Positions 1-7,707 of a DNA stretch of 29,417 bases are shown here, in pieces. Position 1 is the stretch's first letter, and every line of letters starts with the position of its first letter. Source of the DNA: Spirochaetaceae bacterium (GTDB lineage Bacteria; Spirochaetota; Spirochaetia; Treponematales; Breznakiellaceae); the NCBI GenBank assembly GCA_031290855.1, contig JAISLM010000074.1:1-29417 (forward strand), read 5' to 3'. The position numbers and the translations under genes were made by a program. The notes under the pieces were generated by a model, which was not told the origin of the DNA, did no database searches, and saw nothing but the letters and a program-made list of their open reading frames with translations.

Positions 1-118
1 CTGTGCGCTAAAGCGCACGGTTTTGGACCAGGCTCTTGCAGTTTTTCAGGCTAAAGCCTTGCAAAACTGCGTTTTTTAAAGGTTGCTGTTCCAAAACTGA
101 AGTTTTGGAACAGCCTCA
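1..118. repeat. Triple-hairpin composite repeat, left copy
   Basis: Three hairpins lie in tandem: positions 3-18 (GTGCGCT/AGCGCAC), 38-70 (GCAGTTTT/AAAACTGC enclosing AGGCT/AGCCT) and 85-114 (14-bp stem GCTGTTCCAAAACT with a two-base loop). The block is the reverse complement of 28718-28810, with only two mismatches plus a 25-base block missing from the right copy. The third hairpin also occurs alone near 2221. The remaining bases to 243 hold a 12-bp palindrome (CTAATTAATTAG, 128-139) and no recognisable gene. The block may lie in the 3' untranslated region of guaA, but no T-tract identifies it as a terminator. Confidence 0.85.
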
Positions 119-243
119 ACTGATATTCTAATTAATTAGTTGCGGGTATGTCAACGCTACTGTAATGAATACAGATAATAAGCGGGCTGGACGCCTCCAT
201 CGTGTCCGGATTCCCCGGTGCCTTCCCGGCTAAAGGGGTGCGT

Positions 244-1836
244 TCATTCCCATTCTATCGTGGCGGGCGGCTTACTCGAAACATCATAGGTGACCCGTCC
301 TATACCCTCGACCTTGTTTGTTATCAGCGTGGAAATCTCGATAAGGTCTTTCGCCGGCAAGGGGTACACGTCCGCCGTCATCCCGTCCGCACTCGTTACG
401 GCGCGGAGAGCCGCCACCCAGCCATACTTACGCGCGTCACCGGCCACACCTACAGAGCGCACAGGCAGAAGCACGGCGAAAGCCTGCCAAATATCGTCGT
501 ACAGCGAGCGGCTGCCGTCCGGCGTCCGCCGCCTCCTCAATTCGTCGATAAAAATGGCGTCCGCTTCGCGCAGAACGGCACACTTCTCGCGGGTAACTTC
601 GCCCAGAATCCGCACGGCGAGCCCCGGTCCGGGAAACGGATGCCTCCCGACTACCGCCTCGTCTAGCCGGAGCAGGCGGCCGAGGACGCGAACCTCGTCC
701 TTGTACAACCTGTCCAGCGGCTCCAGTATTCTGCCCGCCCGCCGTTTCGCGTCGACAAGTGGACTGCCCACGTTGTGGTGGCTCTTTATCAGGTGCGCCG
801 CCTTACCCACGCCCTTCCCGCTTTCGATCAGGTCGGTGTACAGCGTACCCTGCGCAAGCAGGTATGAATCGGGCAACCCCAGGCGGGCGACCTCGCGTTC
901 CTGTATAGTTATGAACAGGTCGCCGATCACCTTGCGCTTGTCCTCCGGCGCGTCGAGCCCGGCGAGGGCCGAAAGGAACTCGTCCCCGCAATCTATGATG
1001 TGGAGATGGTACGCGCCGAGCCGTTCAAGATTCGCCCTCACCAGCGCCGTCTCGTTCTTGCGCATCAGGCCCGTGTCCATATACATCAGGTGGACACGAT
1101 CCGGTCCAAGCGCATACAGCAGCAGCGCCCCCGCGACAGCGGAGTCTACACCGCCCGAAATCAAAAGCAGGACATCCCTATCGGCGGCCCGACGGCGCAG
1201 ATCGGCCTTCACCTCATCAAGGTAGGCTTCCATAGTCCAAGTCCTGCTACAGCCGCACACGCCGAACACGAAAGCGGCAATCAGTTCCGCGCCGCGCTCG
1301 GTATGCGTAACCTCCGGGTGGAACTGGACGCCGAACCAGTTCTTGCTCTCGTGCGACAGAACGGCGGGGAATCCTGACACACTCGTCCCGTACTCGATAA
1401 AACCGGGGGCGAGGCGGGTCAGAGTGTCTCCGTGGCTCATCCAGGCGGTAAAGCGATGCGGGAACGCATCGAGGAAAGGCCGCGCATGAGGGGGAATAAG
1501 AGAGGGGCGGCGCATCAGCACCTCTACCCCGCCGTACTCGCGCACGGGTAGGGCGCTGACGAGACCGCCCAAGTCCGCCGTGATCCGTTGCAGGCCGTAA
1601 CATATACCCAAAAGAGGGAGACCACAGCTATAAACAGCCGGGTCGGGCGCGATACCCGAACCGTACACGGACTCAGGCGATCCGGAAAGCACTATACCGC
1701 GCACCCCGTCCAGCACGATGCCGTCCAGCGTACTGCCGCCGCCCCTAATCTCGGCATAGACACCCATCTCGCGTATCCGCCGCCCTATAAGCGCCGTCGT
1801 CTGGCTCCCGAAGTCCAGCACCAGTATCTTGTCCAT
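244..1836 (-). CDS. guaA: GMP synthase (glutamine-hydrolysing)
   Basis: This enzyme converts XMP, ATP and glutamine to GMP in the cytosol, the last step of guanine nucleotide synthesis. The 530-residue product has the usual order. A class I glutamine amidotransferase comes first, with nucleophile Cys79 in LLGICYGLQ and His173/Glu175 in FGVQFHPEVTHT. The ATP pyrophosphatase domain follows, with P-loop SGGVDS at 227-232, and the dimerisation domain carries HPFPGPGLAVRILGE and the family-typical end KPPATIEWE. The open frame runs about 75 codons further upstream, but that part has no family similarity and overlaps a decayed plus-strand gene. The start was therefore placed at MDKILVLDFGSQ; an ATG one codon earlier (1839) is equally possible. 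No good Shine-Dalgarno site precedes it. The gene stands alone and diverges from the ABC operon. Confidence 0.97.
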   Translation of the reverse strand: MDKILVLDFGSQTTALIGRRIREMGVYAEIRGGGSTLDGIVLDGVRGIVLSGSPESVYGSGIAPDPAVYSCGLPLLGICYGLQRITADLGGLVSALPVREYGGVEVLMRRPSLIPPHARPFLDAFPHRFTAWMSHGDTLTRLAPGFIEYGTSVSGFPAVLSHESKNWFGVQFHPEVTHTERGAELIAAFVFGVCGCSRTWTMEAYLDEVKADLRRRAADRDVLLLISGGVDSAVAGALLLYALGPDRVHLMYMDTGLMRKNETALVRANLERLGAYHLHIIDCGDEFLSALAGLDAPEDKRKVIGDLFITIQEREVARLGLPDSYLLAQGTLYTDLIESGKGVGKAAHLIKSHHNVGSPLVDAKRRAGRILEPLDRLYKDEVRVLGRLLRLDEAVVGRHPFPGPGLAVRILGEVTREKCAVLREADAIFIDELRRRRTPDGSRSLYDDIWQAFAVLLPVRSVGVAGDARKYGWVAALRAVTSADGMTADVYPLPAKDLIEISTLITNKVEGIGRVTYDVSSKPPATIEWE

Positions 1837-1855
1837 CATGTTTTCTGATTTTCGC

Positions 1856-1884
1856 ATTTTAGCGAAATAAACCGCAAGCCACAA
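1856..1884 (-). promoter_or_regulatory. Possible guaA promoter
   Basis: On the minus strand, TTGTGG (1879-1884) and TAAAAT (1856-1861) are separated by 17 bases, which would give a leader of roughly ten bases before the guaA start. The -35 match is poor, so this is tentative. It lies inside the WD40 remnant. Confidence 0.3.
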
Positions 1885-2199
1885 TAGCGTATAATCCGCG
1901 TGGAAGTAATTTTGTACCGGGTTCTTCCAGCGGAATTCGGATACTCTGATAATACTATCAAAATATGGGATGCTGAAACGGGACAGGAAACACTGACTCT
2001 TGCCGCCCATACCGGTTCTGTCATGCCGGTAAGATACAATCGGGTGCGCAGACCCCACCACGAATAATCAGAACTATTTCCGTACCAAAATCCGGTCCCC
2101 CCATCGCTTTCATTGACTGTTCCCGGCCCGGATACCCAAAGAATATCCGCCGTGACAGGGAACAAAATACTGATTTACAACGCGCAAAACGGGACTTGA
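1863..2199 (+). pseudogene. Decayed WD40-repeat protein gene fragment
   Basis: Conceptual translation in shifting plus-strand frames gives pieces of WD40 blades. Around 1887 the frame reads AYNPRGSNFVPGSSS. From 1945 another frame reads SDNTIKIWDAETGQETLTLA followed by AHTGSVMPVRYN. The end reads GPDTQRISAVTGNKILIYNA up to a stop at 2197-2199. These match the WD40 pattern of SPDG...SGS.D.TIKIWDAETG, then a turn with H.G.V, then the next blade. At least two frameshifts separate the pieces and there is no start codon, so this is a remnant of a longer beta-propeller gene, not a working one. It fills most of the guaA-gldA spacer. The fold call rests on motif recognition only. Confidence 0.7.
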
Positions 2200-2220
2200 T
2201 GATAGGGGATGAATAATGGT

Positions 2221-2252
2221 GGCTGTTCCAAAACTTCAGTTTTGGAACAAGC
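2221..2252. repeat. Solo hairpin of the CCAAAACT-TC-AGTTTTGG family
   Basis: A 12-bp perfect stem (TGTTCCAAAACT, 2224-2235, paired with 2238-2249) closes a two-base TC loop. The core is the same as in the third hairpin of 1-118 and the first of 28718-28810. It is followed by AGCTCAAT, which also follows the hairpin at 14463-14499. It lies directly after the WD40 remnant. Confidence 0.8.
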
Positions 2253-2340
2253 TCAATGAACCCTCCCGTAAGGCCGCCGCCATTTTCGCACTGAAAGCAT
2301 CTGGAGGAAACCCGCCGGCTGGCGGGCGCGTGGAAACAGC

Positions 2341-2369
2341 TTGAATCTGGGGGCGGGTTTTTGTAGAAT
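2341..2369 (+). promoter_or_regulatory. Predicted sigma-70 promoter of the ABC operon
   Basis: TTGAAT (2341-2346) and TAGAAT (2364-2369) are separated by exactly 17 bases, about 70 bases before the first gene of the operon. Nothing else in the spacer fits as well. Confidence 0.5.
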
Positions 2370-2438
2370 TGCAACAACAGGCGTGCCGTTTTCAAAATTG
2401 GGAGTTTTGAAAGCGGCGCGGTTTTTTTGGAGGAACGT

Positions 2439-3440
2439 GTGATCGAAGTACATAGGCTGGTCAAAAGGTACGGGACGCTGGAGGCCGTCAGCGACCTGTC
2501 GTTTACGCTGGCGGACGGGCAGGTGCTGGGTTTTCTGGGACCTAACGGGGCCGGGAAGACCACGGTGATGAAGATACTGACCGGTTTCCACTTTCCAAGC
2601 GGGGGGGAGGCGCTGGTGGACGGCGTTTCCGTGGAGGACGACCCCGTCGCGGTTAAGCGGCTGATAGGCTACCTGCCGGAGGGCGTACCGCTGTACGGTG
2701 ACCTTACCGTGACGGAATACCTGGGCTTTATCGCCGCCGCACGCCTCGTGCCCGTGGAAAAGCGGGCGTCCGCGATAGACGCGGCCGTCGAGCGCTGCGG
2801 CCTCTCGCGGGTGGCCGCCCGCCGTATCGAGACCTTGTCCAAGGGTTACAAACAGCGGACGGGGCTGGCGCAGGCGATCATCCACGACCCGCCGATCCTG
2901 ATACTGGACGAGCCTACCACGGGCCTGGACCCGAACCAGATCATCGAGATACGCGGCCTGATCAAAGATTTGGGCAAGCGTAAGACGGTGATACTTTCCA
3001 CGCACATCCTCCAGGAGGTCGAGGCGGTCTGCACGCAGGTACTGATACTGAATGCGGGGCGGGTAGCCGCGCAGGGCAGTCCCGGCCAGATCGCCGCAGG
3101 TCTGCGGGGCGGCGAAATCTGGACGCTCGTGCTGAAAGGCGGAGATCCCGGTACGGTGAGGGAGGGGCTTGAGGCGCTCGCTGGCGGTTTCGGCGGCGCG
3201 GAAGTTTCCGGCGTCGAGGCCGGCGAGGGCGGCGAGGTTCACGCGGTCTTTGTCGTGCCGGGCGGGGCGCGGCCTTTCTCCGACGCGGCCTCCGCCTCCA
3301 ACGCTGAACGGATCTTCGACTGGGCCGTCTCCCGTAACTTCAAGATTCTGGAGATGAGCCGGAAAAAAACGTCTCTGGAAGATATTTTTGTAAAGCTGAC
3401 CGGCGCTTCCGCCGCTAACGAGGTTTCAAATGAAAATTAA
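2439..3440 (+). CDS. ABC transporter ATPase, GldA-like
   Basis: This is the cytosolic ATP-hydrolysing subunit of an ABC-2 type exporter, 333 residues. Visible motifs are Walker A GPNGAGKTT near residue 38, an ABC signature LSKGYKQR, Walker B ILILDEPTTGLDP and the switch histidine in LSTHIL. About 100 residues after the core form the variable C-terminal domain seen in GldA and related drug or polysaccharide ATPases. The start is a GTG (MIEVHRLVKRYG) because GGAGG lies five bases upstream; a TTG twelve bases earlier overlaps that ribosome site. The gene overlaps the permease gene by 11 bases, so the two are probably translationally coupled. The GldA label reflects the company of a permease and a GldG-like subunit. 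Gliding is not implied, and the substrate is unknown. Confidence 0.9.
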   Translation: MIEVHRLVKRYGTLEAVSDLSFTLADGQVLGFLGPNGAGKTTVMKILTGFHFPSGGEALVDGVSVEDDPVAVKRLIGYLPEGVPLYGDLTVTEYLGFIAAARLVPVEKRASAIDAAVERCGLSRVAARRIETLSKGYKQRTGLAQAIIHDPPILILDEPTTGLDPNQIIEIRGLIKDLGKRKTVILSTHILQEVEAVCTQVLILNAGRVAAQGSPGQIAAGLRGGEIWTLVLKGGDPGTVREGLEALAGGFGGAEVSGVEAGEGGEVHAVFVVPGGARPFSDAASASNAERIFDWAVSRNFKILEMSRKKTSLEDIFVKLTGASAANEVSNEN

Positions 3441-4176
3441 CGCCGTCTTTTCACGCTCGCCGGCCTTCGCGCTGGCAAAGAAGGAGTGGTATTCGCTCTG
3501 TATATCGCCTGCCTTCTACGGGATCGTGATATTCTTCCTTGTTTTTACGTCCGTGTGGCTGTTCAACTTCCAAAACTTCTTTTTACGCGAAATGGCTACG
3601 CTCCGGCCCTACTTCGCGGGGTTTCCGCTCGCCTTCACCCTCGTGATTCCGGGCATAACGATGAAGAGCTGGGCCGAGGAACGTAAGCTCGGCAGCATAG
3701 AACTGCTGCTGACCATGCCGTTCTCGGAATGGGATCTGGTTTTGGGGAAGTTCCTCTGCTTTCTCTACGCACTCTTTTGTATGCTCGCCCTTACCGTACC
3801 GCTTCCGCTGAGCCTCCTTCCGCTCGGCCTGTTCGACGGCGGCGTGATCGTCTGCGAGTACGTCGGGGCCTTCCTGCTCGGCGCGGCGGCCGGGGCGGTG
3901 GGGCTATTCCTCTCGTCCCTGTCGAAGAATCAGGCGGCGGCCTTTCTGGGTAGCGCCGCCGTCCTAATCGTCGTGATGCTTGCCAGCCAGATACCGTTTT
4001 CGCAGAGCGTTCCGGCGCCGCTCGTCGAGGTGATCAACTTCGTATCCCTGTCATTTCATTTTGAAAGTTTTTCGCGTGGGATGCTGGACAGCCGCGACCT
4101 GTTGTTCTTCATCCTCACGGCGGTACTGTTCCTCTTTTTGAACACCCGCGTCCTTCTTTTTAGAAAATGGAGCTAG
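3430..4176 (+). CDS. ABC-2 type permease, GldF-like
   Basis: This 248-residue inner-membrane permease has about six hydrophobic segments, including one at residues 27-47, one after the charged stretch SWAEERKLGSIELLLTMPFS, and the last near the C-terminus. The motif E-R-K-x-G-S-I-E-L-L-L-T-M-P is typical of ABC-2 permeases of the GldF/YadH/NosY type, where it links two membrane helices and contacts the ATPase. The ATG lies inside the end of the ATPase gene. Four bases separate it from the GldG-like gene, so the three form one operon and presumably one complex. Confidence 0.9.
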   Translation: MKINAVFSRSPAFALAKKEWYSLCISPAFYGIVIFFLVFTSVWLFNFQNFFLREMATLRPYFAGFPLAFTLVIPGITMKSWAEERKLGSIELLLTMPFSEWDLVLGKFLCFLYALFCMLALTVPLPLSLLPLGLFDGGVIVCEYVGAFLLGAAAGAVGLFLSSLSKNQAAAFLGSAAVLIVVMLASQIPFSQSVPAPLVEVINFVSLSFHFESFSRGMLDSRDLLFFILTAVLFLFLNTRVLLFRKWS

Positions 4177-4179
4177 AGC

Positions 4180-5730
4180 ATGACAAAGAAACACGAAAAC
4201 ATGATCATCACCGCGCTTTCTGTGGCGGCGATAGCGCTGGCCCTGCTGCTCTCAGGGCGCCTCTGGTTAAGGCTCGACCTGACGGCGTCCGGGCTGTACA
4301 CGATATCGCCGGCCTCGCGCGGTATTGCCGACTCGCTGGAGGGGCAGGTCAAGATAAGCTACTTCCTGTCCGACAAGCTCAGGCGGCTTTACCCGCAGCC
4401 GGAGGAGATCATCGACCTTGTACGCGAGTACGTCACCTATTCAAACGGCAAGATTCGCTTCACCGTGCGCGATCCCGCCAGGGAGGGACTGGAGGCGGAT
4501 TTGCAGCAGCTGGGGATATATCCCAGGCAGATGCAGTCCGTGGAACGGAACGAGGCGACCGTTTCCAATGTTTTTTCAGGAATTCTGATAGAGTATGTTG
4601 AAAAAACTGACGTAATACCGTTCGTTTTCTCGCTTGAAACGCTGGAATACGATCTTACAAGCCGAATCCGCGCCCTTGTAAGCGGTAAAACACGCGAGGC
4701 GGGCATCATTTTGGCAGACTCCGATAAGTCTTTCGATAGGAATTACCGTAACCTGACCGGTATGCTACAAAGCTCAGGATACAAGGTACGCGATATCCCG
4801 CCGGGGGACGAGATACCGCCTGGCTTAAGCGAGGTGATACTGATAGGCGGCGTCGAAACGCTGGACGAAACGGCGCTTTCCGTTATCGACGGCTATATCC
4901 GGGGCGGCGGCAAGGTCTTTTTCCTCGTCGAGAACTTCATGTTCTCCACCGCGACAGGCCGCATGGAGGCGATCCCGCTGAACGACGGGGGCCTCCTCGC
5001 AATGCTCCGTTCCTACGGAGCGGACGTGCGAAGCGAACTGGTGCTGGACGAGTCCTGCCTTACGATAACGTACCAGAGCGCCGCCCCGGGTGGTATGCCG
5101 GCTATAAGGCTCGTCCGCTACCCGTTCTGGATCAGCGTAACACGCGAGGGCGGCAATCCCGACCATCCGGTAACGTCGTCTTTCGCCGGCCTCGACCTGT
5201 TCTGGGCGAGCCCGCTCGCGCTCGACCCGCCGGACGGCCTTGAGGCGGCGCCGCTTTTGTCCAGTACGCCCGACGCCTGGCTTATGACGCGCGATTTTGC
5301 GGTGGAGCCGGATCAGGCGTTCCTCTTTACTCAGGAGAAGGACGAGACCTCCGGCGAAAAGGTACTCGCCGCCGCGCTGTCGGGCCGCTTTCCGCCGTAC
5401 TTCAAGGCCGGGGACGGGGCGGATCAGGGCGGCGCGGAAAGCCGCATCATCGTGATCGGCAACAGCGAGTTTGTAAACGACGAATACCTGAACTCCGAGC
5501 GCAACCTTACGTTTTTTCTGCTTGCCGCGGACTGGCTTGCCAACGACGACGACATAATAGGCATACGAAGCCGCGCCGCGGGTACGCCCCGCCTGGACAG
5601 AATCCGGGATCCTGACAAGGAGTCCGCCGCGATGGCCTTTGCACGCAGCCTTAACATAGTCGTGATCCCCGCCGCCGTGCTGGCCTTTGCCATTGTCTGC
5701 GGCCTGAAGCGCCGCAAGAAGACCGCATAA
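4180..5730 (+). CDS. GldG-like ABC transporter auxiliary protein
   Basis: This 516-residue protein has an N-terminal transmembrane helix (about residues 8-28), a large extracytoplasmic region, and a C-terminal helix (about 488-508) ending in RRKKTA. This is the layout of the GldG/ABC-2 auxiliary family. The segment after the first helix (LDLTASGLYTISPASRGI) matches the family hallmark of Leu-Thr followed by LY-SLS-T. A Rossmann-like block follows around residues 165-290, with IILADSD and VILIGGVETLDETALSVIDG, resembling the DUF4350/GldG domain. GNSEFVNDEYL and the nearby LAADWLA are also typical. It probably works in the envelope with the two upstream subunits. What the complex moves is not known. 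Confidence 0.85.
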   Translation: MTKKHENMIITALSVAAIALALLLSGRLWLRLDLTASGLYTISPASRGIADSLEGQVKISYFLSDKLRRLYPQPEEIIDLVREYVTYSNGKIRFTVRDPAREGLEADLQQLGIYPRQMQSVERNEATVSNVFSGILIEYVEKTDVIPFVFSLETLEYDLTSRIRALVSGKTREAGIILADSDKSFDRNYRNLTGMLQSSGYKVRDIPPGDEIPPGLSEVILIGGVETLDETALSVIDGYIRGGGKVFFLVENFMFSTATGRMEAIPLNDGGLLAMLRSYGADVRSELVLDESCLTITYQSAAPGGMPAIRLVRYPFWISVTREGGNPDHPVTSSFAGLDLFWASPLALDPPDGLEAAPLLSSTPDAWLMTRDFAVEPDQAFLFTQEKDETSGEKVLAAALSGRFPPYFKAGDGADQGGAESRIIVIGNSEFVNDEYLNSERNLTFFLLAADWLANDDDIIGIRSRAAGTPRLDRIRDPDKESAAMAFARSLNIVVIPAAVLAFAIVCGLKRRKKTA

Positions 5731-5760
5731 GGCCGGGGGCGGCTTCCGGCTCAGGCCTTA
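5728..5760 (+). terminator. Weak terminator-like hairpin after gldG-like gene
   Basis: TAAGGCC (5728-5734) pairs with GGCCTTA (5754-5760), with an inner GCCGG/CCGGC stem. No clean T-tract follows on the plus strand. Its position immediately at the stop codon suggests the end of the operon. Confidence 0.35.
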
Positions 5761-5762
5761 AG

Positions 5763-5792
5763 AAAAGGGCCTTGCCGGCAGACCACGCCCTT
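5763..5792 (-). terminator. Terminator-like hairpin after dctM
   Basis: On the minus strand AAGGGC (5787-5792) pairs with GCCCTT (5765-5770), and the stem is followed by a T-rich run (TTTTCTT). It lies about 25 bases past the dctM stop and so would end the TRAP operon, which converges here with the ABC operon. Confidence 0.45.
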
Positions 5793-5815
5793 ATTGTGCG
5801 GGAAGGCGGCGGCGC

Positions 5816-7102
5816 CTAGGCTTTGCCGAAAATCAGGTTCGGGATGAACAGAACCGCGTCTTTGAAGAAGATGCAGAACATGACTACGAGGAGGACGGCG
5901 ATTATGAACGGCATCGATTCACGGGCCGTTTCTTCGGGCTTGCAGCCCATTATAGTAGATGTCGTGTACAGCGCTATGCCGACCGGCGGCGTCATTATCC
6001 CCATCGTAACGACCGTCATCATGATAAGGCCGAACTGTACCGGGTCAACGCCGACGTTTTTTACTACGGGCAGCAGGATAGGCGTCAAAAGAAGCGCGAT
6101 CACCGTAGTCTCGATGAACATACCGCAGATCACCAGCAGCAGGATGATTATGAAAAGCATGATGTAGGGATTCGACGTAAGCGTTACCAGGAAGTTGGCC
6201 ATTCCTTGCGGAACACGATCGTACACGATCCCGTAGCCGAATATGCCGGAAAGCGAGACGAGTATCATTATGATGCCGATGTCGCGGGCCGTGTCGCGCA
6301 GGGTCCGGACGAACACCGGCCAGGTAAGCTCGCGGTATACCACCCCGCCGACAAACATCGCGTACATACAGGCAAACGCGCCCGACTCTGAAGGCGTAAA
6401 CACGCCGAAGCGGATACCGACTATCAGTATGATCGGGAACATAAGCGCCCATACGCCGTCCAGCGCCGAGCGGCCTATCTCCTTGAACGAGGCGGGCTTG
6501 TCCCGTTCAGGGGTGAGTCCGCGTTTCTTTGCGGTGATCCGTATAGTAACCATCAGCGCGATCATCATCAGGATACCCGGCACGAAACCCGCGGCAAACA
6601 GCCGCCCTATCGAAACCTCGCCGACGGAACCGTAGATGATAAGCCCCATACTCGGCGGAATCGTCGCGGTTATCAGGGACGTGACGCCGTTGATGGCGGC
6701 GGCGTAGCCTCGTGAATAGCCGCGCTTTACCATGTCCGGCCCCAGTATACGGCTTTCCATCGCGGCATCCGCGTTTGCGGAACCTGAAACGCCGCCCATC
6801 AGCGTGGAAAGCACGCAGCTTACCTGCCCCAGATTCCCGTACATATGTCCGGTCAGGACATTGGAAAGCCTGACCAGCCTCTTCGTTATGCCGGTGTTGT
6901 TCATCAGGTTTCCGGCAAAAACAAAAAGCGGTATCGCGAGCAGCGTAAAGCTCTGCGTTGAACTTACGACCTTTTGTACGGTGATGGAAAACGGAATGGC
7001 CGGCGTTACAAAGAAGAACACCATGCCGGCAAAGCCTATCGCAAACGCGACCGGCATCCCGAACAACAGCAACAGCATAAATACGATTACGACTATACCC
7101 AT
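5816..7102 (-). CDS. dctM: TRAP transporter large permease DctM
   Basis: This is the large membrane subunit of a tripartite ATP-independent periplasmic transporter, which takes up organic acids with a sodium gradient. The 428 residues are about the usual length and contain roughly twelve hydrophobic segments. Family landmarks are the start MGIVVIVFMLLLLFGMPVAF, the loop GGVSGSANADAAMESRILGP, IPPSMGLIIYG and MGIMTPPVGIALYTTSTIMG near the end. A strong AAGGAGG site lies seven bases before the ATG, inside the end of dctQ, and the start codon overlaps the dctQ stop as ATGA, so the two are coupled. The cognate binding protein is dctP upstream. Sequence alone does not tell the substrate. Confidence 0.95.
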   Translation of the reverse strand: MGIVVIVFMLLLLFGMPVAFAIGFAGMVFFFVTPAIPFSITVQKVVSSTQSFTLLAIPLFVFAGNLMNNTGITKRLVRLSNVLTGHMYGNLGQVSCVLSTLMGGVSGSANADAAMESRILGPDMVKRGYSRGYAAAINGVTSLITATIPPSMGLIIYGSVGEVSIGRLFAAGFVPGILMMIALMVTIRITAKKRGLTPERDKPASFKEIGRSALDGVWALMFPIILIVGIRFGVFTPSESGAFACMYAMFVGGVVYRELTWPVFVRTLRDTARDIGIIMILVSLSGIFGYGIVYDRVPQGMANFLVTLTSNPYIMLFIIILLLVICGMFIETTVIALLLTPILLPVVKNVGVDPVQFGLIMMTVVTMGIMTPPVGIALYTTSTIMGCKPEETARESMPFIIAVLLVVMFCIFFKDAVLFIPNLIFGKA

Positions 7103-7602
7103 CAGATTGCCTCCTTGCCTGTTACCGTGATGTTCTTATCTTTCCAGTGTGCCACCAGCTTCAGAATTATCGTTATTATCAGTAAAGCCGAGCCCGCCGG
7201 CGCACTTATCGTCGCCCACGAATAGCTTATGCCCAGCGTTTGGAACAGGCGCTTCGAATTCTCGATTGAAAGCGGAATCCCGAAACGTATCAAAACGCAT
7301 AGAAAGCCGATCGACAGGACGTACATGAAGTAGTACAAAAACTTTTGTACCTCTGCGGGTAAGCGGATCACGAGCATATCCACACGTACAAAGTCCGCTT
7401 TTCGCAGGGCGGTGTCCGCCCCCAGGAAAACCAGCCACGCAAACAGGAGCAGCGACACGTCCGTCGCCCAGTTGAGCGGGTGGGAGAGGCCGCGCGCTAT
7501 CGCGGATAGAAAGACCAAAAAAGTAATTACCGCTATGAACAAGGAAACCAGGAACTCTTCCAGTTTGCAGAAATTACCGTACAGTATCTTCAACATTTTC
7601 AT
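7102..7602 (-). CDS. dctQ: TRAP transporter small permease DctQ
   Basis: This 166-residue protein has four hydrophobic segments. The second ends in LLFAWLVFLGADTALRKADF, the family pattern in which W and the following charged loop face the large subunit. It is the small membrane subunit that joins DctM and docks the binding protein. AAGGGG lies about eight bases before the ATG; a second ATG two codons later is possible but further from the site. The gene sits between dctP and dctM. It follows a hairpin that probably limits read-through from dctP. Confidence 0.92.
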   Translation of the reverse strand: MKMLKILYGNFCKLEEFLVSLFIAVITFLVFLSAIARGLSHPLNWATDVSLLLFAWLVFLGADTALRKADFVRVDMLVIRLPAEVQKFLYYFMYVLSIGFLCVLIRFGIPLSIENSKRLFQTLGISYSWATISAPAGSALLIITIILKLVAHWKDKNITVTGKEAI

Positions 7603-7636
7603 AAATTACCCCTTGCGATAAATAGTTATTGGATTA

Positions 7637-7674
7637 GAAAAACACCGGTCAGGCGAACCGCCAAAACCGGTGTC
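7637..7674 (-). terminator. Intercistronic terminator/attenuator between dctP and dctQ
   Basis: On the minus strand ACACCGGT (7666-7673) pairs with ACCGGTGT (7642-7649), with an inner GGCG/CGCC stem, and TTTTT follows directly. It lies 35 bases past the dctP stop. A partial terminator here would make more binding protein than membrane subunits, which suits TRAP stoichiometry. Confidence 0.65.
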
Positions 7675-7707
7675 AACATGGCTTTTGAATACGGAGAAGG
7701 CCCCTTA

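Noticed and set aside
1837..2061. Seventy-five extra N-terminal codons in frame with guaA
   Set aside because: They have no resemblance to GMP synthases, overlap the WD40 remnant on the other strand, and the family start MDKILVLDFGSQ lies at 1836.
1840..2426. Purine or PRPP riboswitch before guaA
   Set aside because: The predicted leader is too short, and no conserved aptamer pattern is visible.
2253..3242. Long minus-strand open frame under the ABC ATPase gene
   Set aside because: It is a shadow caused by GC-rich codon use; the plus strand encodes a complete ATPase with all motifs.
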